A DNA stretch of 64,000 nt from Alphaproteobacteria bacterium (GCA_019635875.1 JAHBYP010000003.1:248001-312000); one strand, 5' to 3'. Shown: positions 1 through 8,264, counted from the first letter of the stretch. A program made the numbers and translations. Notes: a model not told the origin generated them from the letters alone.

Positions 1-78
1 AAGAGCGTCTTCAGCTTCGGCCTGCTGATCCTCGTGCTGCTGCTCAGGCCTCAGGGCCTGTTCGCGCGCCGTGGTTAG
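1..78 (+). CDS. livH: Branched-chain amino acid type ABC permease, C-terminal end (LivH-like)
   Basis: Only the last 25 codons are inside the window, with a TAG stop at 76-78. The visible residues form the tail of a final membrane helix followed by the motif LLRPQGLFARR, which is typical of the C-terminus of Liv-family inner-membrane permeases (LivH/LivM). The next genes are livM, livG and livF in the same direction, so this should be the partner permease of that transporter. The assignment as LivH rather than another permease rests on order; the 5' part is missing. Confidence 0.75.
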   Translation, partial: KSVFSFGLLILVLLLRPQGLFARRG

Positions 79-91
79 TGCGCGCTTTCAT

Positions 92-217
92 ACCTTCCCC
101 CGGAGGGGGAAGGTGGCGCGCGCAGCGCGACGGAAGGGGGATGCCGCAACGAAGCCGGTGTTCGTCTTCGACATCCCCCTTCCGCCCTTCGGGCACCTTC
201 CTCCTCCGGGGGAAGGC
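92..217. repeat. Family A palindromic element, copy 1, between livH and livM
   Basis: The element starts TACCTTCCCCCGGAGGGGG and ends with CCTCCGGGGGAAGG. The two ends are each near-palindromic, and the inner arms (GGAAGGGGGATG on the left, CATCCCCCTTCC on the right) are complementary, so the whole unit can fold into a long cruciform. Related copies are at 1242, 2816 (outer part), 31117, 34394 and 50071. It carries no ORF of its own that looks real. Its right end, GGGGGAAGG, lies 9 bases before the livM start codon. Confidence 0.85.
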
Positions 218-225
218 AGGTAAGC

Positions 226-1227
226 ATGTGGCAACGCCTCACATCGGGCATGACGCCGCGCGGGATGATCGCGCTGGCGGTCGTGGGCGCCGTGCTGCTC
301 GCCGCGCCGGCCGTGATCGGATCGTACCCGCTGTCGATCCTGATCCTCGTGATCTACTTCGCCTATATCGGCCAGGCATGGAACGTGATGATGGGCTTCG
401 CCGGCCAGCTGTCGCTGGGGCATGCGCTCTATCTCGGGCTGGGCGGCTACACGGCAGCGGCGCTCGCCTTCCATTTCGGCCTCTCGCCGTGGCTCGGCAT
501 GGTCGCCGGCGTGCTGGTCGCCATGCTGGCCGGCGGCCTCGTCGGCTTCCTCGGCTTCCGCTTCTCGCTCGCCGGCGTCTATTTCGCGCTGCTGACCATC
601 GCCTTCGCCGAGTTCACCCGTATCCTGTTCGACCATTTCAAGTGGGTCGGCGGCTCGGCCGGCCTGTTCCTCAAGGTCTCCGGCGATGCGGGCCTGTGGC
701 ATCTGCGCGGCGGGCCGGTGATGTTCTACTACGTGATCCTGGCGCTGGCGGTGCTGGCGCTGGTCGCCTGTCGCCTGCTGCTGACCAGCCGGCTCGGCTA
801 TTACTGGCTCGCCATCCGCGAGGACCCCGAGGCGGCGCAGGCCAGCGGCGTCGACGTCCTGCGCTGCAAGATGATCGCCGTGCTGATCTCGTCAGGCATG
901 GCGGCGGTAGGCGGCGCCTGGGCGGCGTTCTACTACAAGAACCTGTTCCCCGAGACCGCCTTCGCCGTGGGCCGCTCGATCGAGGTGATCCTGGCGCCGA
1001 TCATCGGCGGGCTGGGCACGCTGATCGGCCCCTTCGTCGGCGCCGCCCTGCTGGTCAGCCTGGGCGATCTCTTCACCATCGCCGCCGAGCGCATCGGCGA
1101 GGTCTTCGGCATCAAGACCGCCGGCCTCAAGCAGATCTTCTACGGGCTGGCCCTGCTCTGCATCGTCGCCTTCCGCCGCGACGGCGTGTGGCCCTGGCTC
1201 GCCCGCAAGCTGGGCTTCGTGCGATGA
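226..1227 (+). CDS. livM: Branched-chain amino acid type ABC transporter permease LivM
   Basis: A 333-residue hydrophobic protein with about eight to nine membrane helices, the usual size of LivM. The family signature region GFAGQLSLGHALYLGLGGYTAA lies near residues 50-70 (shown here as key words GQLSLGH), and the conserved cytoplasmic EAA-like loop RLGYYWLAIREDPEAAQASG contacts the ATPases. It would pair with the upstream LivH to form the inner-membrane channel for amino acids or other small carboxylates. The start ATG at 226 follows a repeat element, not the normal short operon spacer. Substrate is not decided by sequence. Confidence 0.93.
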   Translation: MWQRLTSGMTPRGMIALAVVGAVLLAAPAVIGSYPLSILILVIYFAYIGQAWNVMMGFAGQLSLGHALYLGLGGYTAAALAFHFGLSPWLGMVAGVLVAMLAGGLVGFLGFRFSLAGVYFALLTIAFAEFTRILFDHFKWVGGSAGLFLKVSGDAGLWHLRGGPVMFYYVILALAVLALVACRLLLTSRLGYYWLAIREDPEAAQASGVDVLRCKMIAVLISSGMAAVGGAWAAFYYKNLFPETAFAVGRSIEVILAPIIGGLGTLIGPFVGAALLVSLGDLFTIAAERIGEVFGIKTAGLKQIFYGLALLCIVAFRRDGVWPWLARKLGFVR

Positions 1228-1241
1228 GGGCGCTCGCTCAT

Positions 1242-1369
1242 ACCTTCCCCCGGAGGGGGAAGGTGCCCGAAGGGCGGAAGGGGGATGTCGAAGACGGACT
1301 CCTGCGTCCGTCTTCGACATCCCCCTTCCGTCGCGCTGGCGCGCGCCACCTTCCCCCTCCGGGGGAAGA
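1242..1369. repeat. Family A palindromic element, copy 2, between livM and livG
   Basis: Same design as copy 1: left end TACCTTCCCCCGGAGGGGG, inner arms GGATGTCGAAGACGG and CGTCTTCGACATCC around a short loop, right end CCTCCGGGGGAAG. The unit fills almost the entire gap between livM (stop 1227) and livG (start 1373). The right end GGGGGAAG is placed four bases before the livG ATG and is the only purine-rich tract available as a Shine-Dalgarno sequence. Confidence 0.88.
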
Positions 1370-1372
1370 TTC

Positions 1373-2107
1373 ATGACTGCCGGCGGCGCGCATCTCAGCG
1401 TGCGGGCGCTGAGCAAGAGCTTCCGCGGTCTGCGCGCGGTGCACGATGTCGGCTTCGACGTGCCGGCCGGCGCGATCCATGCCCTGATCGGGCCCAATGG
1501 CGCGGGCAAGACCACCACGTTCAACATGATCGCCGGCGTCTTCCCGCCCAGCGCCGGCACGGTCGAGCTTGACGGCCGTACCATCACCGGGCTGAGGCCG
1601 GACCGCATCTGCGACGCCGGCATCGGCCGCACCTTCCAGATCGTCAAGCCCTTCCCGGCGCTCAGCGTGCTGGAGAACGTCATCGTCGGCGCGCTCAAGC
1701 GCGAGCCCCGTGTCGAGGCCGCGCGCGAGAAGGCGCTCGCCGTGCTGCGCGATCTCGGCCTCCACGACAAGCGGGCGATGACGGCGTCGAACCTCACCCT
1801 GCCCGACCGCAAGCGCCTGGAGGTGGCGCGTGCGCTGGCCACCGGCCCGCGCCTGCTGCTGCTCGACGAAGTGATGGCCGGTCTGCGGCCGACCGAGACC
1901 GACCAGATGGTGGCCTTCCTGCGCGAGCTCAATGCGCGCACCGGCCTCACCATCCTGCTGATCGAGCACGTGATGCGTGCGGTGATGGCGCTGTCGCAGC
2001 ACATCGTCGTGCTGAACTACGGCGAGAAGATCGCCGAGGGTCCGCCCGATGCGATCGCGCGCGACCAGCGCGTGCTCGACGTCTATCTCGGCCAGGAGTC
2101 GCACTGA
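1373..2107 (+). CDS. livG: Branched-chain amino acid type ABC transporter ATP-binding protein LivG
   Basis: A 244-residue ABC ATPase. Walker A is GPNGAGKTT near residue 42, and the Walker B region LLLLDEVMAGL lies near residue 160, followed by the switch histidine in LLIEHVM. The ABC signature is atypical: the place of LSxGQ reads LTLPDRKRLE, which lacks the glycine; I recall this form from a LivG subfamily. Length and the QIVKPFPALSVLENV segment match LivG. It is the first of two ATPases of this transporter and is followed by livF after one base. Start ATG 1373 uses the repeat-derived purine tract. Confidence 0.92.
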   Translation: MTAGGAHLSVRALSKSFRGLRAVHDVGFDVPAGAIHALIGPNGAGKTTTFNMIAGVFPPSAGTVELDGRTITGLRPDRICDAGIGRTFQIVKPFPALSVLENVIVGALKREPRVEAAREKALAVLRDLGLHDKRAMTASNLTLPDRKRLEVARALATGPRLLLLDEVMAGLRPTETDQMVAFLRELNARTGLTILLIEHVMRAVMALSQHIVVLNYGEKIAEGPPDAIARDQRVLDVYLGQESH

Positions 2108-2108
2108 C

Positions 2109-2813
<705 letters not shown>

Positions 2814-2815
2814 TT

Positions 2816-3064
2816 TTCCTTCCCCTGGAGGGGGAAGGGCTATCGCATATGGCCTTCTTCCCTTCTCCCCGCGAAGGCGGGGAGAAGGTGCCGAGCGCCA
2901 GCGAGGCGGATGAGGGGCTTCCTCCTGCAACAACGAACGCCGTCGTTGCTGAGACTCCGCGAAGCCCCTCATCCGCCCTTCGGGCACCTTCTCCCCGCCT
3001 TCGCGGGGAGAAGGACGGCGTTGCAAATCCATATGCGATAGCCCTGCCCCTCCGGGGGAAGGGA
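2816..3064. repeat. Composite repeat: family B element nested inside a family A-like element
   Basis: The outer arms CCTTCCCC plus GGGCTATCGCATATGG at the left (2819-2853) are matched by CCATATGCGATAGCCC and GGGGGAAGG at the right (3030-3063). Inside lies a second palindrome with ends CTTCTCCCCGCGAAGGCGGG (from 2869) and CGGGGAGAAGG (to 3014), and arms GAGGCGGATGAGGGGCTTC and GAAGCCCCTCATCCGCC. The inner unit recurs at 19607-19763. The stretch between livF and the cyclase gene holds nothing else. Confidence 0.85.
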
Positions 3065-3083
3065 ATATGGTAAGCATTGAGCC

Positions 3084-4592
3084 GTGACCGATCGCGTTCC
3101 CCTCGACGGCGAGGCGCGCCGGGTGATCCGGCGCTACTATCTCGCCATGTCGCTGATCTTCTTCGTCGACACGATGATCAGCTTCATCTTCTGCTGGATC
3201 CACGACGCCTTCCGGCTGTTCGCGCTCAACATCGCGGTCGACGTCGTGGTGCTGCTCGGCGTCAACCTCTACGGTGCGTCGCGCATCTTCGCGCCGATCC
3301 GCGCCTTCATCCAGACCGGCGAGAATTTTGAAGGCATCGAACGCCGGCTGACCCAGCTGCCGCTGCGCTCCGCCTACTGGGTCGCCATCCTGTTCATGGT
3401 GATCATGAGCGAGCGGCTGTTCCTGCCGCGTGTCCTGGGCGCCACCGCCTCGGAGGTGCCGCTGTCGACCTGGGCCGACACCGCATCGACCATCGCGGTG
3501 CAGACGCTGCTCGGCTTCGTGCTCACCTACTTCATCGTCAGCGGCTACCTCGAGGGCCTGTGCCACTTCCTGTTCCGCCGCCACGGCGTGAACCTCAGCC
3601 TGTTCTTCGGCAATTTCGGCCGCAAGATCGCCGTGGCGCTGGGCTTCTCCGCCATCGCGCCGCTGCTGCTGATCGCCGTCGAGATCCTGAGCTACACCGG
3701 CGAGCGGCTGGAGCAGGAGATCATGATCGACCTGATCGCCGCCGCCTTCGTGCTGCCGATCGTGCTCTACTGGGTGTCGCGCTCGCTGACCAACCCGCTG
3801 CGCCGCCTCGAGCAGGGCATGGACAAGGTCGCCGCCGGCGACCTGCAGGTGCGCCTGCCGGTGACCTCCAACGAGGAGGTCGGCGAGCTCACCGCGCGCT
3901 TCAACCAGATGACGGTCGGCCTGCGCGAGCGCGATCGCCTGCGCGAGACCTTCGGCAAGTATGTCAGCGAGAGCGTCGCCAGCCAGCTGCTGCAGGAATC
4001 GCCCGACGGACGCCTCACCGGTCAGACGCGCGAGGCGACGCTGATGTTTACCGACATCGACGGCTTCACCACGCTGTCGGAGCGCGCCGACCCCGACGCG
4101 CTGATCGCCGCGCTCGACGAATACCTCGCCGCCGTGCTGCCGCCGATCCAGCGCAACGGCGGCGTGGTCAATACCTTCATCGGCGACGGCCTGTTCGCCA
4201 GCTTCAACCTGCCGCTTCTCAACGAGGATCACGCCGCCGCCGCCGTGGCCGCGGCGCTGGAGATCGTCGAGGCGACGCAGGAGCGCGTCTTCTCGGGCGG
4301 CCTGCGCCTGCCCACCCGCATCGGGATCAATACCGGGCTGGTGATCGGCGGCACGATCGGCGCCGGCGACCGGCTGAGCTACACCCTGCTGGGCGACGCG
4401 GTGAACACCGCGGCGCGCCTGCAGGAGCTCAACAAGCGGCACGGCACGCGCATCCTTGTGGCGCAGACAAGCCTGCTGCGCGCCGGACCACGCTTCAAGT
4501 TCACGTCGCTGGGCGATATGGAGATCAGGGGCCGCAGCGAGCGGCTGCCGATTCATCGCGTCGACGGGCGCCTGCTGGAGAAGTTGGGATGA
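3084..4592 (+). CDS. Membrane-bound class III nucleotide cyclase with HAMP domain
   Basis: A 502-residue protein. The first 230 residues contain about six hydrophobic segments, followed by a HAMP linker (about 232-285, SLTNPLRRLEQGMDKVAAGDL) and a class III cyclase domain (about 310-485). Metal-binding Asp324 (MFTDIDGFT) and Asp368 (FIGDGLFA) are present, and the Asn/Arg motif GDAVNTAARLQE is intact. The lysine that normally precedes IGD and helps select adenine is replaced by Thr364 (VVNTFIGD). It probably makes cAMP in response to a membrane or membrane-derived signal, but specificity is open. GTG start; its stop overlaps the next ATG, so it is co-translated with the acyl-CoA dehydrogenase. 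Confidence 0.88.
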   Translation: MTDRVPLDGEARRVIRRYYLAMSLIFFVDTMISFIFCWIHDAFRLFALNIAVDVVVLLGVNLYGASRIFAPIRAFIQTGENFEGIERRLTQLPLRSAYWVAILFMVIMSERLFLPRVLGATASEVPLSTWADTASTIAVQTLLGFVLTYFIVSGYLEGLCHFLFRRHGVNLSLFFGNFGRKIAVALGFSAIAPLLLIAVEILSYTGERLEQEIMIDLIAAAFVLPIVLYWVSRSLTNPLRRLEQGMDKVAAGDLQVRLPVTSNEEVGELTARFNQMTVGLRERDRLRETFGKYVSESVASQLLQESPDGRLTGQTREATLMFTDIDGFTTLSERADPDALIAALDEYLAAVLPPIQRNGGVVNTFIGDGLFASFNLPLLNEDHAAAAVAAALEIVEATQERVFSGGLRLPTRIGINTGLVIGGTIGAGDRLSYTLLGDAVNTAARLQELNKRHGTRILVAQTSLLRAGPRFKFTSLGDMEIRGRSERLPIHRVDGRLLEKLG

Positions 4593-5785
4593 GCATCGCA
4601 TTGGACGCCTCACAGACCGCCCTGCAGGCGAAGGCCCGCGAGCTGGCCAACGGCCCGGTCGCGGCGCGCGCCGCCGATGTCGATCGTAGCGAGCAATATC
4701 CCTGGGACAACGTCGCGCTTCTGAAGGACGCCGGGCTGCTGGGCATGACAATCCCCACCGCCTATGGCGGCCAGGGGCGCGCCTGGCTCGACGCCGTGCT
4801 GGTGATCGAGGCGCTGTCGTCGGCCTGCTCGGTGACCGGCCGCATCGCCGTCGAGACCAACATGGGCGCGGTCAGCGCCATCATGGCCTATGGCTCCGAG
4901 GACCAGAAGAAGATGGCCGCGGCGATGGTGCTGGACGGCGACAAGCCGGCGATCTGCATCACCGAGCCCGAGGCCGGCTCCGACGCCAGCGGCATGACCA
5001 CGCGCGCCGACCGGCGCGGCAACCGCTTCGTGGTGAATGGCAAGAAGCACTGGATCACCGGCGGCGGCGTGTCGCGCCTGCACCTGATCTTCGCCAAGGT
5101 CTACGACGAGAAGGGCAACGAGGAAGGCGTCGGCGGCTTTCTCGCCGTCCGCGACGAGACCCAGGGCCTGAAGATCGTCACGCGCGAGCCGACCATGGGC
5201 CTGCGCGGCATTCCCGAGGCCGAGATCGCCTTCGAGGACATGGAGCTGCCGCCCTCGGCGCTGGTGATCCCGCCGCGCGGCCTGCGCAAGGGCTTCGCCG
5301 ACCTGATGAACGCCTACAACAGCCAGCGCGTCGGCGCGGCGACGGTGGCGCTGGGCATCGCCGACGGCGCCTATCGCCTGGCGCTCGACTGGTCGGAGAG
5401 GCGCGAGCAGTTCGGCCGGCCGATCAACGAGTTCCAGGGCCTGCAGTGGAAGCTCGCCGACATGTCGATCAGGCTCGCCGCGGCGCGCGCGCTGGTCTAT
5501 GGCGCGGCGCGCAGCGGCGACGGCGGCTTCCCCGACATGTTGCTGGCCGCGCAGGCCAAGGTGTTCACCTCGGAGAACGCCATCGCCATTGTCAACGACG
5601 CGCTGCAGGTGTTCGGCGCGCGCGGTTACTCGCGCAACCTGCCGCTGGAGCGCATGGCGCGCGACGTGCGCATGTTCACCATCGGCGGCGGGACGGCGGA
5701 GGTGCTGCGCAACGTCGTCGCTGGCGCGATCCTCAAGAAGAAGCTGCCGCAGACCCGCGACGGCTGGCTCAAGGCCGCCGAGTGA
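4589..5785 (+). CDS. Acyl-CoA dehydrogenase
   Basis: A 398-residue flavoprotein of the acyl-CoA dehydrogenase family, which oxidises an acyl-CoA to its 2,3-enoyl form and passes electrons to ETF. Family marks include the FAD-contact segment ITEPEAGSDASGM, NGKKHWITGGG, the R-E-QFGRPINEFQGLQ block and the C-terminal IGGGTAEVLRN. Length is normal. The ATG at 4589 overlaps the cyclase stop (ATGA), which fixes the start. The neighbouring TfdA-like dioxygenase suggests catabolism of an unusual acid, but the substrate cannot be read from sequence. Confidence 0.92.
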   Translation: MSIALDASQTALQAKARELANGPVAARAADVDRSEQYPWDNVALLKDAGLLGMTIPTAYGGQGRAWLDAVLVIEALSSACSVTGRIAVETNMGAVSAIMAYGSEDQKKMAAAMVLDGDKPAICITEPEAGSDASGMTTRADRRGNRFVVNGKKHWITGGGVSRLHLIFAKVYDEKGNEEGVGGFLAVRDETQGLKIVTREPTMGLRGIPEAEIAFEDMELPPSALVIPPRGLRKGFADLMNAYNSQRVGAATVALGIADGAYRLALDWSERREQFGRPINEFQGLQWKLADMSIRLAAARALVYGAARSGDGGFPDMLLAAQAKVFTSENAIAIVNDALQVFGARGYSRNLPLERMARDVRMFTIGGGTAEVLRNVVAGAILKKKLPQTRDGWLKAAE

Positions 5786-5792
5786 GGACATC

Positions 5793-6677
5793 GTGGCGAT
5801 CGAGGTCGCGCCCCTGACGCCGGTCTTCGCCGGCCGCATGACCGGCATCGATGCGCGCCGCGAGCAGACGCCGGAGGAAGTCGCGGCGGTCGATGCCGGC
5901 ATGGCCGAGTACGCCGTGCTGGTGCTGCCCGGCCAGGACATCAGCGACGAGCAGCAGATCGCCTTCACGCGCCATTTCGGCCCGCTGCAGGACGGCGCCA
6001 ACGCCACCGAGCGGCGCCACGAGCTGCGGCTCGATCCGGCCTTCGCCGACGTCTCCAATATCGGCAAGGATGGCCGCATGCTGGCGCGCGACGACCGCCG
6101 CCGCATGGCCTCGCTGGGCAACCGGCTGTGGCACTCCGACGCCAGCTTCCGCGTCGTGCCGGCGCGCTATTCGCTGCTCAGCGGCCGCATCGTCGTTACC
6201 GCGGGCGGCAATACCGAGTTCGCCGACATGCGCGCGGCCTACGACGCGCTCGACCGCCAGACCAGGGACGACATCGAGGACATGATCTGCGAGCACTCGC
6301 AGATCTTCTCGCGCGAGCAGCTCGGCTTCACCGGCTTCCTGCCGGAGGAGCGCGCCAGGATGAAGCCGGTGCGCCATCGCCTGGTGCGCACGCATCCGAT
6401 GTCGGGGCGCAAATCGATCTTCCTGTCGGCCCATATCGGCGGCATCGTCGGCTGGCCGATGCCCGAAGCGCGCGCCTTCATCCGCGACCTGATGGAGCAC
6501 GCCACCCAGCCGCAATTCGTCTACGCGCATCGCTGGACACAGCACGACCTGGTGATCTGGGACAATCGCAGCACCATGCACCGCGTGCGCCGCTACGACG
6601 ACCTCGCCATGGTCCGCGACCTGCGCCGCACCACGACCAAGTGCGATGGTCCGACTGCGGCGCAGGACGCCGCGTGA
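5793..6677 (+). CDS. TfdA/TauD-family Fe(II)/2-oxoglutarate-dependent dioxygenase
   Basis: A 294-residue dioxygenase. The iron ligands are visible as HSD in LWHSDASFR and the distal His in DNRSTMHRVRRYDDL, whose Arg residues bind 2-oxoglutarate. This is the facial triad of the TfdA (2,4-dichlorophenoxyacetate) and TauD (taurine) family. The GTG at 5793 gives a start MAIEVAPLTPVFAG that matches the family N-terminus and lies 7 bases after the acyl-CoA dehydrogenase stop. It is the last gene of the liv/cyclase/dehydrogenase run. Substrate unknown; oxidative removal of a side group before beta-oxidation is one possibility. Confidence 0.9.
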   Translation: MAIEVAPLTPVFAGRMTGIDARREQTPEEVAAVDAGMAEYAVLVLPGQDISDEQQIAFTRHFGPLQDGANATERRHELRLDPAFADVSNIGKDGRMLARDDRRRMASLGNRLWHSDASFRVVPARYSLLSGRIVVTAGGNTEFADMRAAYDALDRQTRDDIEDMICEHSQIFSREQLGFTGFLPEERARMKPVRHRLVRTHPMSGRKSIFLSAHIGGIVGWPMPEARAFIRDLMEHATQPQFVYAHRWTQHDLVIWDNRSTMHRVRRYDDLAMVRDLRRTTTKCDGPTAAQDAA

Positions 6678-6691
6678 AGCCGCTGCCCCCT

Positions 6692-6756
6692 TGTCATCCC
6701 GAGCGCAGCGAGGGATCCGGGGCCAGCCTGGATCCCTCGCTGCGCTCGGGATGACA
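6692..6756. repeat. Family C palindrome at a convergent junction
   Basis: Perfect inverted repeat with arms beginning TGTCATCCCGAGCGCAGCGA and ending CGCTGCGCTCGGGATGACA, separated by about 11 bases. It lies between two genes that converge (stops at 6677 and 6767) and could act as a two-way terminator or barrier. Related copies are at 15549, 19581 (half), 24514 and 52183. Confidence 0.85.
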
Positions 6757-6766
6757 GGGCATCGAT

Positions 6767-7168
6767 CTATGGTGCGCGGATCGTGAAGCCCGGCACCGCC
6801 CGGCCCTCGACATGGCCCGGATGGTACATGTCCATGAATACGCGGGCGGCGTTGGCGCCACAGGCGACGTTGTAGGCATCGACGATGGTGCCGTAGGGGC
6901 CGACGCCGAACGAGCCGATGCGGCTGAAGGTCGGCGTGCCGCCACCGGTGCAGAGGAGACGCGCGAGATAGGCGCGCTGGCCTGCCGGCCTGTGTACCCG
7001 CACGGGATTGCCCTTGTCGCCCAGCGGCAGCGCGTTGATCGCCCGCCAGTCGGGCGTGATCGTCTTGCGGCCCTCGAGCAGCGATTCGATCTCGATGCTG
7101 CCCGAGGTCTGCTGGGCGACGGCCGGCCACGCCGCGAGCAGCCAGAGGATGAGCAATGACCGACGCAT
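6767..7168 (-). CDS. Small secreted protein of unknown function
   Basis: A 133-residue protein with a clear signal peptide (MRRSLLILWLLAAWPAVAQQ) and a mature part with two cysteines (LLCTGGGT and VACGANAA), which could form a disulfide in the periplasm. I do not recognise the family. Two ATGs lie six bases apart; AAGGAG sits directly against the first (7174) and six bases before the second (7168), so 7168 is preferred. It ends against the family C palindrome, tail to tail with the dioxygenase gene. Confidence 0.6.
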   Translation of the reverse strand: MRRSLLILWLLAAWPAVAQQTSGSIEIESLLEGRKTITPDWRAINALPLGDKGNPVRVHRPAGQRAYLARLLCTGGGTPTFSRIGSFGVGPYGTIVDAYNVACGANAARVFMDMYHPGHVEGRAVPGFTIRAP

Positions 7169-7186
7169 ACCCATCTCCTTCTCTTC

Positions 7187-7240
7187 GGGCCGCGCCGCTC
7201 CAGCGGCGCTCTTGAAAGCGTCGCTGGAGCGACGCGGCCC
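7187..7240. repeat. Inverted repeat between a secreted-protein gene and the Rrf2 gene
   Basis: A palindrome with arms GGGCCGCGCCGCTCCAGCG and CGCTGGAGCGACGCGGCCC around a short loop; a few mismatches interrupt the stem. It lies just after the Rrf2 stop (minus strand) and before the secreted-protein gene, so it may terminate or attenuate transcription from the Rrf2 unit. Confidence 0.7.
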
Positions 7241-7254
7241 CAACGGCTCCCTGG

Positions 7255-7653
7255 CTACTGGCGCGCGTGCTTGAGCAGCGTCTCGAGCGTGATCGAGCGT
7301 AGCGTGGCCTCGGCGATCTCGTCGACCTCCGCCAGCACGCGGCCCAGCGCGCGGCCGATATCGGTGCCGTCGCCCGGCTCCGACGCGCGATCGCCCGGCT
7401 TCTCCTCGAACAGCGCGACGATGTCCATCAGGGTGGTGCGCCGGGGATTGCCGGTGAAGCGGTAGCCGCCGCCGGCGCCGCGTTCGGCCTCGACCAGCCC
7501 GGCACGGCCCAGCTCGCGCAGCACCTTGGCGAGATGGTTGGTCGACACCGCGAAGCGCTCCGACAGGTCGGTGGCCGAGAGCTGGCGTGCTGGATCGCGC
7601 GCCAGCTCGAGCGCGGCGTACAGCCCCAGCCGCGTCGCCATCTGCAGCTTCAC
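7255..7653 (-). CDS. Rrf2-family transcriptional regulator without cysteines
   Basis: A 132-residue protein starting at GTG 7653 (MKLQMATRLGLYAALELA). The winged-helix part contains LSERFAVSTNHLAKVLRELGRAGLVEAERGAGGGYRF, which is diagnostic of Rrf2/NsrR/IscR proteins. It has no cysteine at all, so it cannot hold the Fe-S cluster that IscR and NsrR use; signal sensing must differ. Its GTG overlaps the stop of the upstream GNAT gene (GTGA), so the two are translationally coupled. The pair is divergent from boxC and could regulate it, although neighbourhood is the only hint. Confidence 0.88.
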   Translation of the reverse strand: MKLQMATRLGLYAALELARDPARQLSATDLSERFAVSTNHLAKVLRELGRAGLVEAERGAGGGYRFTGNPRRTTLMDIVALFEEKPGDRASEPGDGTDIGRALGRVLAEVDEIAEATLRSITLETLLKHARQ

Positions 7654-8171
7654 GGCGGCAGCTCCATCTCCAGCTCCAGCGACGGGCCGGCGGTCAGCCC
7701 CTGGGCGCGGAAGAAGGACAGGATCAGATGATCGCGGCGATCGACCATGGTGCGCACGCGATCGATGCCCGAGGCGCGGAAGCGTGCGCACAGCCCGTCG
7801 AACAGCGCCGTGCCGATGCCGGCCTGGCGCAGCGCGGGATCGACCTGGATGGCGAAGATCCAGCCGGCCGGCGGCGAGCCGAACTCCCAGGCGCGGATCT
7901 CGCCGATGGAGAAGCCGGCGAAGGCGCCGCCGCCGGCCTGCGCCACCAGGAAGAAGCGGTCCTGCTGGGGGGCGATGCCCTCCTGCCAGTAGTCCCGCTT
8001 GGCGACGCCGGTCAGCCGGCGGTCGAGCTCGATGATCGCCGGCAGGTCGGCGGTGACGACGTCGCGGACTTGGATCGGCGTGGCTTCGCGCGGCTCTGCC
8101 GGCACGCCGGCCGGCTTGCGCCGCAGCACCGGCCGACGGCCCCAATCGCGCTTATCCACAGCCACCGGCAT
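7650..8171 (-). CDS. GNAT-family N-acetyltransferase
   Basis: A 173-residue protein. After a basic N-terminal region, the GNAT fold begins at about residue 30 (IQVRDVVTADLPAIIELDRRL). The acetyl-CoA binding loop is DPALRQAGIGTALFDGL (Q/RxxGxG/A type), and the last strand is HLILSFFRAQG. The start at 8171 follows an AAAAGGGG tract. It overlaps the Rrf2 gene by four bases. The substrate could be a small amine or a protein lysine; nothing in the sequence decides this. Confidence 0.87.
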   Translation of the reverse strand: MPVAVDKRDWGRRPVLRRKPAGVPAEPREATPIQVRDVVTADLPAIIELDRRLTGVAKRDYWQEGIAPQQDRFFLVAQAGGGAFAGFSIGEIRAWEFGSPPAGWIFAIQVDPALRQAGIGTALFDGLCARFRASGIDRVRTMVDRRDHLILSFFRAQGLTAGPSLELEMELPP

Positions 8172-8264
8172 CCCCTTTTCGTGCGTTGACAGGGTGGGCC
8201 AGCCGACGCACACTGTAAATACGCATTTGAGTACCGAATTACGAATTATCACGCGCGAGGCAAC
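8172..8264. promoter_or_regulatory. Divergent promoter region between the GNAT/Rrf2 pair and boxC
   Basis: This 93-base gap is AT-richer than its surroundings. It has TTGACA at 8186-8191 on the plus strand and a tandem CGAATTA CGAATTA at 8235-8248, close to the boxC start at 8265. The tandem heptamer may be a regulator site. No Azoarcus-type TGCA-N6-TGCA BoxR site was seen. Exact -10 boxes are unclear. Confidence 0.4.
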
